DNA of 64,000 nucleotides from Protonemura montana (lineage: Eukaryota > Arthropoda > Insecta > Plecoptera > Nemouridae), in contig OX387606.1 of the NCBI GenBank assembly GCA_947568835.1, positions 12,028,001 to 12,092,000 on the forward strand. Direction: 5' to 3'. This document shows, one piece after another, positions 1 to 12,179 of the stretch. Position 1 is the first letter of the stretch. The number at the start of each line of letters is the position of its first letter. The notes beneath the pieces were generated by a model, which did not search any database, was not told where the DNA came from, and saw only the letters and a list, made by a program, of their open reading frames with translations. A program made the translations under genes and the position numbers.

Positions 1-2360
1 AAAGGAATTGAGAGGTGAAACAAGAGAAACAAACTTATGTGCACACATGCGATTAATTCGATGGTTAATAGAGTTCACTCTCCTGATGACAAATGTGGAT
101 GCAGACTGCAGTTGGTATTTGTTTGAGCACAAGAAGCGCACAATTTGAATCAAACAATCGAGTTTATAAGCTGACATCGTAAAATAGATGTGCTTTCTTG
201 GATGTTTGCCATACAGTATGCACTCAATTGAGATATGGATTCTAATATTTAATACAATCGGGATTTTGCATGATATCAGAAACGAAATCACATAATTACG
301 TTCTAAATAATTGGGCACAACTACACTCTAGCCTAAGAAAGAAGTTACCAGCCCAAAGACTGGTCCCTTCGTTCCTAACAATTTGCGAATCAAATTTCAG
401 ATACGATGTTAGCGGCAGGAATATAAAATAATGATTGTGTATGCAAATAATTCTCACGATTGTTATAATAGGTAAAACAATCTTAAAATAGGTCGAAAAA
501 CAAAATATCTTGGCAAGACAAAAGCTTCAAAGCAAACAGAAAATGTCGGACATCAGCGGAGGTAAATTTTAATTTTTTATTTTTTTATAAGTGACAGTTG
601 GCCAGCATGTCACTCCAAAACAAATGGTGGCGAATCTGTCAGAAAAGTATGTTATTCCGCTGAACGAAGCTTACCATGAAAGTTTGATAACTATGGTAAC
701 ATGGTTGTATCATCTATTGGTATTAGACGCAACGTATATCAATACCCGTTGAAAAATAACCATCTCTCTACCAGTCTGACCAAAATAGAGAAAATCGAGT
801 TATATGTAATAACCTACTTCTCGAGCGGACATTCGTTATATATTTTTTTCAGAAATAAAAGAGGTAAATATATTAATATCCGAGCTGAACGAGTATTAAG
901 GATACACAATGGGAAACTCTACAAAATAGTATAATGGTTCTTCGACATATAACAAAGCTTTTCACAATGCTTGTGCATCAATCCCAAAGCCTTTCAGATT
1001 TTGCGATATTATTATTCGCCGAATATTTCTGTAATAGAATTATCAAGCAGCGCACAAAGCTGATGGATATGTGGTGATTTTCATAACTAAATTCTCGTGA
1101 GCGCATCGAGGTGGGTACATTTACCTTCCATCGGTCGTCGAAACTGCATTGACAATCAACGCGTGGCTTTAATCGCATTACCACGAGGTAACAACAACAC
1201 CACAGAACACTTCTGCAAAGTGGAATTACGTCCAAAAAGAAATGTTAACTGTTCCTGTGGGCCATTTGATTAAGGTTTGTACATGTTTTAAAAGGCGATT
1301 TCTTGGGTTTTATTTATTTGTCTATTTATTAGAGAAAAACAGCTTTGAAAATAACAGCATTTGACTTTGATTAAGAGTAATAATTTGAAGAAAAAAATGT
1401 GAGAAGAATTACATACAATGTCTTTGCATTTTTTTCCATGGCACATTTGCCTGTTTGTAATGCAGCACATCGGCAAAACTAGCGTTACTCAGTTTATGTA
1501 TACCAATCTTTATAAAACTACAAATGTATGTCTTCCTCTTCTCGCCAGGCTGAACTGATTTCAGAATTCAACAATGATGTAAACATCTTGTAAGCGTTCG
1601 GTGATAAATATTTATATATTTTTAACTAAATTTATATTGAAAATAAACATGCAACTTGCGAGAAAAGATGCATAGTGACCATATCAGACGTTTCAGCGAA
1701 TTATTGCACCTTTCCGGCAACACCAGTTAAATGACCGTGCGATTGTGCGTGCTCTGCATAAGTGAATTTGTCACTAAGCAAATACTAATTACACAATTGC
1801 ACTAAAAAAAAACTTACATAATTGAGAGCATCAGCATTCAGCGACATAACTAAGCTAGGAGATCGTGATAATTATTAGTGTTAACAAAGCAGATGAGCAC
1901 AGAGCGTCGTCTGATGTGAGCAAAAATCACACGAGTCAAATCATAACTATGTAACAATGTGGGTGCGAGTGCGATCGGATCTTGCAGCGCCTTATGCGAT
2001 TAATCGTGAGTAATAATTACCAGTAGTGCTTACTACTTGTCAAGCAGTCGCACGTTCATTTCGAACCGCGTTATGGCGCAATGGCAAACCGTGTAAATGT
2101 ACTTCGCCGCTCATCTCCTGTTTGATCTAGTAAATCCTGGTGTTGATTCGGTTTACATGAGCTTGTAATTGTGCAGAGTGAATTCAGGATTGTTGTTATA
2201 GTTTTTTGAGATTGTTTTGCGATGTCGGTTTCGAGATGTCGGTTGATTGTCGATTTCGAGATGCCTAAAGTTAGGCATCGGTGTTTGAAGTTTGAGTATA
2301 ATCTGTAGCTGTGTGAAATATGATTTAAATTACAAAAACTTGCAATGCGCGGAGAATTTT
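1..2360. other. A/T-rich stretch, no gene recognised
   Basis: No exon with recognisable protein similarity is visible on either strand. ORFs here are short and have no domain signature. The only local structure seen is a short tandem echo around 2220-2265, where a GATGTCGGTT/TCGATTTCGAGATG motif recurs. It may be intergenic or intronic DNA. Confidence 0.5.
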
Positions 2361-2365
2361 ATTAT

Positions 2366-2522
2366 TTGGAACACTACTACCCTCTCGAAATGGACGCCCA
2401 AACGGAAACTCGAACCCCGGACTAATCGAACTAATCGAACCGCGATAGATGGAGGTCGGGGTTTGAGTCCCCGTTTGGGCATCAATTTTTGAGAAAGTAA
2501 TAGTGTTTCTAATAATAAACTA
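2366..2522. repeat. Foldback of two head-to-head tRNA-like SINE units (old copy)
   Basis: Left arm 2366-2434 is the inverted complement of right arm 2450-2520. Each arm carries the tRNA T-arm/box B region (GGTTCGAGTC or GGTTTGAGTCC), the acceptor-like TTTGGGC, and the family tail ending in TAGTGTTNNTAATAATAA. The tRNA-like 5' halves (D arm and box A) are missing, so the arms meet near the anticodon region with a short ACTAATCGAACTAATCGAAC spacer. Comparison with 54822-55140 shows it belongs to the same family but is diverged and internally shortened. Confidence 0.75.
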
Positions 2523-2559
2523 GTCTGAAACTCATTTAGTGGGATGCTCATTCAGATGG

Positions 2560-3900
2560 CTGGGACAAATGGACGAAACGACGGTTAAATGTGAATTCGC
2601 CAAACAATGCCAAAACGGTTCGAGGAAAAGTCGGGAAATAGCACGATGAAAAAAAAGAGTCCATGCGCAATTTACGATTTCATGCTATCGGACAGAGGCT
2701 TCAAATCGTCTACTCTTCTTGGCTTTCGTCAAGAAAAAAATATCGCGCGTTGAACGCGCAGAAACAAACATTTCTGACAACACGGTAATCAGCAGTGAGC
2801 CAAATTGTGTCGCAAAAATGAAATGTAGCTTACCTAACCAAGGTGGAACTTTGTATTCCAAAACATAACATCATTACCGAGAGTCCATTATTTATAGCAC
2901 ATTCTGTCGAGTGTATGCAGATACCCTTAAAATAACAATATGCGGACAGTTCGGACGTAGAGTATGTCATTAATAATTTTACGTCTTGTCCCACGAATTT
3001 TCGTTCCACGATCTATTTTTCTCTGTCATCCAATAAACTGACTGGCAGTGACGAACATCCCTAGCCGTAAACGCGAGCATTTCGGTTTCCCTATCTATCG
3101 AATTAAAACGCTGAACAGCAGAAATAGCAAGAGCTTAAAAAAATTACAGGAGAGCTTGCTCAAGTGATCGCACATCATCATCATCTTACCCATTTGAAAA
3201 CGGGCCAAAAACCACTCCCTCGCACAATCCCGTACTTCTTTAGTGTCTGCCGTGCACGAACAGCCGCTCTTACTCTACAAGAAGATGTGAAGTAGCCCCT
3301 GGTCATCAGCCTGTGTGAGGTGCCCGATTAAGGAGGAGGGGGGGGGGGGGGGGGGGATTGACAAAAGTAAAGCTTATTAATCGCTTAGTTATCCTGGGAT
3401 TTCCCATTTTTTCGTTCAATAGTTTCATTTTTCCCTCGAGGACGGCTGCAATTTTGCCGCAGTATTGAGTTAAAGCAGGGAATAACTTTTGATTATAGTT
3501 TTGGCATATCTAGAGTAGTCTGAATTGCCACACAAATATGTTTCTTTCAATTAAATATAAAATAAAAATAAAATTATTAATTTCTTGTGAAGAAGCGAAG
3601 CATCTGAAGACTATCCACTATCTTGACCAATGGACATGGATTTCGCCCCAATAGTGGAGAAATTAGTAATATCTGCTCGTCGAAGAAACACACAAGACAA
3701 GCTAAACACAATCAACTTGCTCCTGGCGCCAGGGGTCAAGATTATAAGGAAGTGGGGGGAGGGGGGGGGGGTCGCCTATGCTAGCAAAGCTCGAAAAGTT
3801 TGGACCAAAAGCCGCCGCGAGGCCAACCGCCCTTTAACGACACCCGATTTCGATGCCGATTTCGACGCTGCCTGTATTGGGTCGGGAGAGGGGTGTGTGC
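2560..3900. other. Noncoding stretch with two poly-G tracts
   Basis: No coding exon recognised. It holds a 19-base G run at 3338-3356 and an 11-base G run at 3761-3771 preceded by another G-rich block. The segment from about 3770 onward becomes more C+G-rich and leads into the promoter at 3900-4110, so its right part may be upstream regulatory DNA of that promoter. Confidence 0.45.
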
Positions 3901-3902
3901 TC

Positions 3903-4110
3903 TGACGTCATTGAGTGCATCATCGGCCTGGGTGCCACGAGTAGAAGAGAGTGAGGCGAGGGGCTGGAGGGAGGCAAGGGAATGACGTCACCCGGCACGG
4001 AAACGGGCGGCTTGCCAACACGCGAAGGTGAATGGAAGAAGAATGTGCCTGTGGTACATACGTCACGACTTGGCCTATATAAGTCGTCTCGCCCAGGTTC
4101 TATTCAGCCA
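3903..4110 (+). promoter_or_regulatory. CRE/TATA-type RNA polymerase II promoter
   Basis: Two perfect palindromic CRE sites (TGACGTCA) lie at 3903-3910 and 3983-3990, and a CRE half site TACGTCAC lies at 4060-4067. A TATA box TATATAAG at 4076-4083 is followed about 30 bp later by an initiator-like TATTCAGCC (A at about 4106), which is the textbook TATA-to-start spacing. The flank is G+C-rich compared with the surroundings. CREB/ATF-type bZIP regulation is the family-level expectation for such sites. The driven gene was not identified: no coding exon of a known family follows on the plus strand before 41 kb. Pattern matches are seen directly; activity is inferred. Confidence 0.7.
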
Positions 4111-4257
4111 CCCCTTTTTTTCGCCACGCGCTAGAAGGATATTGCTCTAGGCGCCGATCGACCAACGGGGTATATTACGGATATTTCGAAGTATATCGTT
4201 GGGGTGGAGTCGCCAGGAAAAATATCTAACTATAAAATTGGTTTCTGAAGTTTTGTC
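4106..4257 (+). other. Candidate noncoding first exon
   Basis: The segment starts at the initiator of the CRE/TATA promoter and runs to a consensus 5' splice site GTGAGT beginning at 4258. It contains no convincing start codon plus ORF, so it would be 5' untranslated sequence, with the coding part in later exons across a long intron. Both boundaries are inferred from motifs only. Confidence 0.4.
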
Positions 4258-4258
4258 G

Positions 4259-7200
4259 TGAGTACCTATCAAACAAACGAGATGGAAATACGAGTTGAAT
4301 TTCGGGGAGTAAGCTGTAGAAGCACGACGACGACGATATATATATATATATATAGGTATGGAGAGGAGGAGAAAAAGAGCGGGCCATTACTAATTAAAAT
4401 CGTTTGTGCCACGGTTGTTCCACTCGTATTACCTTCGCTCAGCACATCGCATGAGAATTCGATGGCTGGAAGGACGAACAAGACGATCTTGAAAACTTAA
4501 TTATCGCCCAAAGTAATTCATAAGGATTCTGAAGAAAAATAAAAAGCAAGCTCGCTGTGCCCATAAAACGTATCGCGAGCGTCTTGTGAATAGGAGACGA
4601 TACCATTGGACGATGTACCTACAAGATCCGAGGAAACAAAAAAGGAAGGAGACAATTTACAAGGTACGACGCGATTACGTTAAATCCAATTAAAAACGGA
4701 GACAAATTTATTTGCCATGAAATATCCCCGGGGACGAGTACCTAGAAATATATTCTATGGCAATAGCGGAGCACTTTAAATTACCGCACGCGAAGTGGGT
4801 AACATCTTTATCCACGCAGAGCCACAGAGGTTTTTATGGGTCTGGGACGGAAAAAAACGAGGACAAACTAAAAGGTGAGATTTTTCTAACCAAGAAAATT
4901 AAAATCACAGTAGAGAAATTCATTAAAACAGTGTTTTTAATTCCGCGTACGCGGTGCCGGCGGTGGGTGTTTTGCATGTGGTTAAGAGTCTGGGGTGAGG
5001 AAAGAGATCAATACAGATTACATCGCCACCCCGTTTCCTTCGGACACGAAAGAAACGGCCAGCACCCTCGTGGTTAATGCCACTTTCACACGCAATCTAT
5101 TATTTACGAAAGATTTTTTTCCAGAAATTTCAAGAAACAAAAAAAGTAGTTCGTAAAGAATGACTTGGGTGTCAAAATACGAATGTCGCAGAAATCTACG
5201 TAGCGTTTCCGGGTGCATTGATGCAATTTGATCAACAATTGGTTATTAGCAATGAACTAGTACTTGTAGTTCAGGCTTTAAGGTACAGGTGTATGCATTC
5301 CTGCTCAACAATACAGGAGCAGCACGTGCACGTGTTGGTAACTAATCTCATTTAGTTGCTTGGCACGAGCCGCACGACTCGCACGACTCGCACGCCTCGC
5401 ATGAGTGAACCGGGGTGCACCATAGATCGGCAGCGTGAGATTGTAGATGTCAAGCGGCCGTCGACGACTCTTGCCCTTCCCCCCCAAGCCCACCCTGACA
5501 CACACGCCACACGAGCCAGTGGCGTTGTTGGAACATTGGTTGATAAACGCAGATTCAAAGACAGTTTCAAAACAGATGCATTTTCAAAATTAATCTACTA
5601 CAGAGGATATTTGTTACCTACATGTACCTGTAAGAGCTAGTTTTACAATTTTAAAGACTCAGTTATGGTCAGTTGGGTATGGTCTTCATACCCAGGAGGA
5701 TACTTCTCGGTTGCATACTTAAGTGGACACAGTAAGACTGGCCCTAAGGGTTTTAATTTGACCAAATTTGGCAGGGTAAAATTACTTAAGAACCAAAAGA
5801 TTCCAATCGAGTTATGATTATTGAAACTTTTTTTATTTTTATTTTTACTGCTGAACATATAAGCGTGTTTAAAAAAAAAGATAATGGTCTAGTTGCTTGA
5901 TTGCAATCGTGGTTGAGCAGAGATCGTTCCAACGAATTGTCAACTTTAGCCGTTGAGTTTGGAATTAAAAAAATGAACTTTTATGAGTATCAGAGGAGGG
6001 GTTCGGGAGGAAGAGGGCCACGAAAGCGTTTTTCAGCCCCGACAGGATCCTTGACTCAAACATAGAAATAATATGGTCAACTTGAAGTCTCGGGACGACG
6101 ATATTTAATTAAATTCATGGTCCCCGGTGGCACTGCGGGGTTTAGAGTCCACCCAGTACCCACCCACCGCAAAACAACACAAAAAACCGTTTGGAGCCTC
6201 CATCAAAATAACCGATCGTTACGCAGAGTGCAACTTATCAAAGCAGTTTCCTTTTTTATTGCCCCTGTGCCTTGATGATAACGCGTCTCGTTATCACCGT
6301 AACATCCAATCAGCTCCACGGAGTTTTAGAAACGGTCGATTCGATGAGAGCCGCTTTGCGAAATGCGCCCGATTGGCCAAGGGTTCTCCGTGAGAAGAAA
6401 CGTCTCGAATTACGTTTCTACCAATAAGAAGGTATTCACTTTTACTTCTTCTAATAGAGGGGAAACAAGCAAATAATTAAATTAACCCGAGTTATAAAGC
6501 CTGGATAATGCAGAGGAACAAAAAACAATCACTGCTCTATGACATAAGTTCTCGTATCATTTGTTAACTGTGCTTTAAAATACAGTATAGCCAAGCTTAG
6601 CTCCAAGCCATGCAGTCTGTAGAACAGCTATTTGTTTCAATTACAATAAACTTTTAGATTGTTAATTATAATCAATGCTGCTGAACGGTCGCCAGTAGCT
6701 GTGAACCAACGGGAAGTTTTTTTTAACGGGTTTCCAAAAAGCCGTAAATCGTTTGAATTAGCTCGTGAAATAAGCGGCAAGCCCGGCACCTCCATCGTCT
6801 GATACCAGCAAGCGTGTAAGCGTTGAATATGCGCTGTTCTGGTGCTGGAAAGCAAATGGCGTGATTAGCTTTAGAGAGATTTTCGAACTAAACATTCGAA
6901 TGGCAAAAGCATCGTTCTCCGCTCGCGGTTTTTTAATAAATCTCACGAAAAAAGACTGAATTTCCCGTAGCTTTCCTAAATAGAATATTCTAGTGCACAG
7001 CTTTTACCTGGATTAAAACCCCATAGAGTGGCCAATTAAGTATTACTTTTAATATTTCAAGGCGCCTTCCCGGATAGGAGGATGCAATTATTGTTCGCTG
7101 TTTCCCACCGAATTTCCACTGCAAACAACAGACAGTCGTGCTGGGAATGTCAATCAAAAAAGCAGTTAGCGAAGCAACAGAAAACACAGTATCGAATCTA

Positions 7201-9420
7201 CATCGGTGGTCCATCAACACAAAGTGTCGGCAATAATCGTAAATAAGACAGACATTCAATTCTATGTACTTTTCATCTTAACGATTATTTCATGCAAATG
7301 CAGTAGCATTAACGATATTGCCATGTCCTACTTAAAGATACAATGAATGCAAGAAACATATATGACAATAGAACGTGTCCATTGGTCATCATTGAATTAA
7401 ATTGTGGTGTGTGTAGCGTAGCTATAAACACCGGAACCTCATGAATAACTGATGGGCAAATTTGTGAAGAGGTGGTTGCACATGGCTATACATCAGAACG
7501 ACTCCAATCATTTGTTGCCGGCCGTATTTACAAGCTTATTTTGATATATTCACAAAAAAAAAGTTTAACAAATCGTTTCGTGCTCACGCTTTCAAATATC
7601 TATAAATATTTCCAATTAATGGACAGAGGGATTTCCTTGCATTACAAAAATCTCCCTTACCCGCTAAAGAAAAAAAAAGAAAAGTGTATTTTAATATCGA
7701 AATTCCATTAGCCCTCTAGGAAAAAATTATTTACATTACAATAAAATCGACTCACCTCAGAAAATATAAACTGTTTAGCGATAATTAAAATGTGAAACAC
7801 AATTTCTTGTACGATTTCACACAGTGCACCGATTACAAATCCTTTTGATCGAATCATAGCCAACTTTCCATGACCTGTACACAAAGGTGATACTGAACAA
7901 ATTGCCAGGGACGTTAGAGACGCCGTTCGACGTGTATTCACAGGTGTTCGTGCTTTCAACCATAGAACACTAATAACAGCTTACGCGTTGACGAGATGGG
8001 TGTACCAGTACCTATAGAGAGTGAACACTGACACAAAGGTCGAAAGGAAGTGTCTAAGCCAGATAGAATAGTTTTGATAGTTCTTCATGCGACTCATTGT
8101 GATAAACATTTGCCAGGAATTAAAAGCTTTTTACACAAATCCATGGGAAGCTTAACGTGTCTTACATGTTACAATAACTTAAGCCGGTTGATTGATTTCA
8201 GTCTGGGTCAATGATATGTCTTTGTTAACGCTACTTATAGTCATTTCGCTACAAACAACGCACCAGATAACGAAGTGCACTTCAATCTGGCATTTTATTT
8301 TCTGATTGAAGAACTGGAAGTGCATTCTACGGTAACTGCATCGGTTTAAAAATAAAATTCCCTTTCAGAATGATAAAATGCCTCTATCTTAAAGATTCCA
8401 GACATATCTGGAAAGTTAGTGTCGCAACGTCCATATACGTTGTTTTTTATAGTCCAGATATAAATAGCATCATTTGATACGGGTACAACTACACCCATAG
8501 CTACTTACACTTGAACAGAGTTAATGTAGAAGGTATTTCTAGCAGGAAGGTAAGTTTAAGCAGCTAATTTACCTTATCAAACACGACTATACAGCATTTG
8601 TAAAAGGCTTTTCGTAATCTGGTCAAAGATGACCCTCGATTGGTAAAGTAGGTACTGACGAAACTACAAGCCGGTCCATCACCATCAGCATACTTACAGT
8701 TTCTTCGTCTTCCAATTCCTGATAGTAAGAGTCTCCACTTCCCCTTCGGCTTCCACCCAAACACATTACCCTTCTGACAAGATCCGATATCGCAGAGCAT
8801 ACTCCACAATGTTGCATAATTACTAGAGCACCGCACCGAACCTGCCAACAGACCGACGCAAGCCAACACGCAGACTTATCAGACACGCTTAATCAATCGA
8901 TTAATTAGTCTGTTACAACTTCGTATAGTGGCGCCTAGTTCAGTCCGAGCAAACGTCTGTTACGTCGTGATAGTTGTAGATCGTTCACGTGTTTTATTTC
9001 CTCAATTGGATAAGCGTGGTATCTAAAATACTATCAATTTCATATTGTAGCTTGCTGATCGGTACAAAACAGTGGACACTTGATATGTATTTGCGATCAA
9101 AAAACTGATTATATTTCATGATAATAATATAAGTATTATAGAGAGAACTGTTCCCGCCAAATTAAATCTGTCTAATGAGTCGTTTTCAAAACAAAAAATC
9201 AGGGTTGACAATGAAATAGGGTTATAGTTCGACTACGCCGTCGCGTAAGTGTCCGAACATCATTCACTGTCGTCGAACCAACCACGGTAAAATCCTCGCG
9301 TAAAACCATCGCACAAAATACATACTCACGCCAATATTCATCCCTACTAAACGCTGCACACGCATAATTCAAGAAGCACGCAAAACGCACGCATCGCCTC
9401 GAAATCACTAGGCACCTACG
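4259..9420. other. Long stretch without recognisable exons
   Basis: A (TA)n microsatellite lies at about 4336-4354. Degenerate 10-base tandem units around CGCACGACT occur at 5365-5400. CCAAT-like motifs occur near 6300-6380. A possible TATA-less initiator (TAGTTCAGTCCGAG) lies near 8937. None of the ORFs shows a family signature. If the promoter at 4.1 kb is real, much of this may be its first intron. Confidence 0.4.
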
Positions 9421-9429
9421 AGAACTAAC

Positions 9430-9700
9430 CCTGAGTAGCCGGCGCCGGTACTGATTGTATAAAGTGACCTACGAGCTAGCGATCGTCCGGGCTTCCTCCG
9501 AGCGAGCCCCCGATCAGACTAACCAGATCGCCGTCGCTGCCTCGCTGCCGGGCTGGGCATGCTCCCCTCCCCGGCCCGCCGCGCCATGCTCGACGCCCCG
9601 CCGACGACGCCGACGCCGACGGCGGCAGAGATGTGTGCATGTCCCGCGCTCAGGTCGCGCGAGCCACAACCACAGCCACTCTTTTCACCAGATTATCAAT
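9430..9700 (+). promoter_or_regulatory. CpG-rich island with TATA-like motif
   Basis: A sharp G+C- and CpG-rich block stands out from the A/T-rich background. It contains TATAAAG at 9458-9464 and triplet-like GCC GAC runs around 9595-9625. It could be a promoter with the start of a 5' exon, or a G+C-rich exon. The ORF crossing it has arginine-rich low-complexity translation typical of noncoding G+C-rich DNA, so I do not call a protein. Confidence 0.35.
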
Positions 9701-9769
9701 GACGTTACGACGTTAGGTGTCTGTGCGTGTGATGTGTGTGTGGTATGTTTAAGTCTATGTGTGTGATGC

Positions 9770-10850
9770 GATTCTATCATTTGTATTAGTGCGCACTGTT
9801 TTTGAAGGCCGCGTGCGGGTGATTTTATTCACTTGCCTGTCGGCTTTTTGGTTGTAATTGATTACAGAAGTGTGGATGATGTGAATTTTCCAGATGGCTA
9901 CGTGCGTTTTAGCGGGCGGCTAGTAGGTACTCGTCGTGTCTGAGTGAGAATTGTAGTAACACTACATGGGTTTTTACCAGCACGTCTATAGCTAAATGGC
10001 GTTGGGGTGAGAGAGGGAAAAATGATAAGAATTTCGTTTCATCACGCCGGAAAATTGCTCGCTCTCGGAAAATATAAAGACTAAAAATAAAACAAAAAAA
10101 CGTTCAGTTTTGTAACGGAGACCGGAGATATGGGCTCCGATCAATATATAAGTGGATGTATATTATATACCTCTTTTTCAAGAGATCAGTAGCTTATATA
10201 GAAACGTTGTTTAATCTTGGTATGAAACTTGAGTAAGTACAACATACAAGGCGAAATAAAATGCCATGGAGAAGTGGTTGAAAGAAGGAGAAGCAGTATT
10301 TATACTTTTAGGTAGTGCAGTCAAGAGATGCCATGGATATTTGCGAGAGTATAAACTTTAAATTTGTCAATAAAAGTTTCGCTAAAAGTTTATTGTTAGT
10401 ATATAGTTTGTATGGTTACGCTTTAATTGAGCAGCTCACTTGCAAAGTATACATATATCTTACTTTTTACACAAAACACTTTTAAGGAACACAAAGTTTA
10501 CCGAAATTCGCACACAACAAATAAAAAGTTAATTAATTTATTAGACTAGGTATTTAGTTATTTCATAATACGCAATTTTAAAACACCAATGGATGCTTGT
10601 AGAATAAACAGCAAACGGCAAAAAAAAAACCCGAACGAAACACGGCGCCTGTAGCACCCATGTAATATTAATCTAGGGTGTAATACTGCAAGAGACGCTT
10701 TGCTTTGAATCAAAACTAATTGATAGTGCCCAGAGCGATGCATCGCGTTTATTGGCTCATAGTTTGATGTTAGGTCATTCAAATAGTTCAAAGGTCGCTC
10801 TATTGTACGTGCCAGCATACATGAAAAGTGCAGAATCTAGAAAAATACAA
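9770..10850. other. A/T-rich stretch, nothing recognised
   Basis: No coding exon, RNA gene or repeat family member was recognised between the CpG-rich island and the MITE at 10.85 kb. Confidence 0.4.
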
Positions 10851-10852
10851 GG

Positions 10853-11145
10853 TATAGTGTACCCCAAAAACTGTGTGCGTCAGGTTCGAGCATTGGGGTC
10901 TTTGTTCACACATTTTTAGAAGTCAATATTAACATCCGAAACATGATAGTTAAGAATTGATTGATTGGGCTGCGTTGTCGAATGTTTTTCCTACGTTTGG
11001 GTTCTTGCAAAGCTTTTTGATATACCTGATTTAATGGTTGAAATGTTGACATCTTTAAAGATAACAACGAATCAAACAAAGACCCTCCTAATCGCCATTT
11101 GAAAACTATAAAATCAATGCATCTGGGTTTTTGGGATACACCATA
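10853..11145. mobile_element. TA-flanked MITE, copy 1 (Tc1/mariner-like ends)
   Basis: The left end reads TATAGTGTACCCCAAAAACT and the right end is its imperfect inverted complement, ending in GGATACACCATA. This gives terminal inverted repeats of about 25 bp flanked by TA. The interior (10925-10990) shares a block containing GAATTGATTGATTGGG with the copy at 17.3 kb, in the opposite orientation. There is no transposase ORF. TA target duplication and short inverted ends fit a nonautonomous Tc1/mariner-type element, but the superfamily is inferred from the ends alone. Confidence 0.75.
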
Positions 11146-11869
11146 GATACATAAATAGTTCACAATTACATCATCTGAAACGACACAAATCTACTTAAAA
11201 ATATATATATATATATATTGCAGTTTCTTTGATAGAGAACGGCCACGTATAAAATTAAACCATGTCCTGGCAAAACGTCGAGAGACCAACGTTCCAGGTT
11301 CGCAGGTATACACAATCCTGACTGTGTGATCACCGAGTGTCCTGCGTCCTGACTAAAGCATATATACTGCAGTCAATACTGATCCCGACCGATTCAACCA
11401 GGTTCTTGTCTCTGGAGTGACGGAGAGCCAGATAGGATGTATAGAGGTCCCGGTTCCCGACTCGCTTGCAGGCAAAAGCAATCAATTAGAAGACTACGTA
11501 TATACACAAAGAGAAGAGATTTCAAGCATTTCTCTACTACTACTCCAGTTCAAGTAAGATAAATAAAATAATTCTCGACATTTACGTAAGGTACGAAGTA
11601 GGAGGACTGAAGAGTACTTAAACCTGAGCTATAAGACTAATTTGTGGCTTAGATTACGTTTCTGAAACTAGGGAGTTATCAGTGGAAATTATTACATGTT
11701 CTCACAGAAAAAATACATTCACGGCGGCTTCTATAAGTACATCCGTCAAAATAAAAGAATAATGCCTTTTTTAAATTGTGCGTGAATATTTTTTAAGAAA
11801 GCTGAACTGATTTGGGCTGTTTTACCGATACACTGTAGGTATGTGATTTAGCCCGTTCAGCGAGATATT
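11146..11869. other. No gene recognised; (AT)n tract
   Basis: An (AT)n run lies at about 11201-11219. The region 11260-11520 is less A/T-rich but shows no supported ORF. Nothing else was recognised. Confidence 0.35.
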
Positions 11870-11871
11870 AT

Positions 11872-12175
11872 ATTTTCCCGGCAGAGGTGCCACCGGTCAC
11901 TTTGGGGTGACATGCGGGCCAAATGTCACTTTTAAAAACACTGCACATCATCTCCGCTGGTATTCCTCATTTTTATTTTTCTCTAAAGCTTTCGTCGTGC
12001 CAAGATTGTTTGTTTTTCGAGTAATTTTAAGAAGTTTTACACAAATTACAGCAATCGTGGGAATTATTTTGAATTATTTTATATAAATTATAACTTAAAT
12101 TTCATTTTTGAGTTGGTAGCAATGCTGGGAGATAGTCCTTAGGTTGGTATTTTTTCTCACAGGCTAGCTTGCAGC
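11872..12175. repeat. Dispersed repeat family A, copy 1
   Basis: About 300 bp here match 23537-23822 in the same order. Shared blocks include a GGCAGAG.TGCCAC-like start, an ACAC...TC.CCATATT/CTCTAAAGCT centre, TTTTAAGAAG, AATCNTGGGAATTATTTTG, and a TTTCTCACA.GCTAG-like end. The similarity is collinear but diverged, so it is an old interspersed repeat of unknown class. No termini were recognised. Confidence 0.55.
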
Positions 12176-12179
12176 TAAG

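Noticed and set aside
9455..9766. 103-codon ORF in the CpG-rich island
   Set aside because: The translation is arginine-rich low complexity from GCC GAC repeats, with no family match and no splice or stop context. I kept it only as a possible promoter island.
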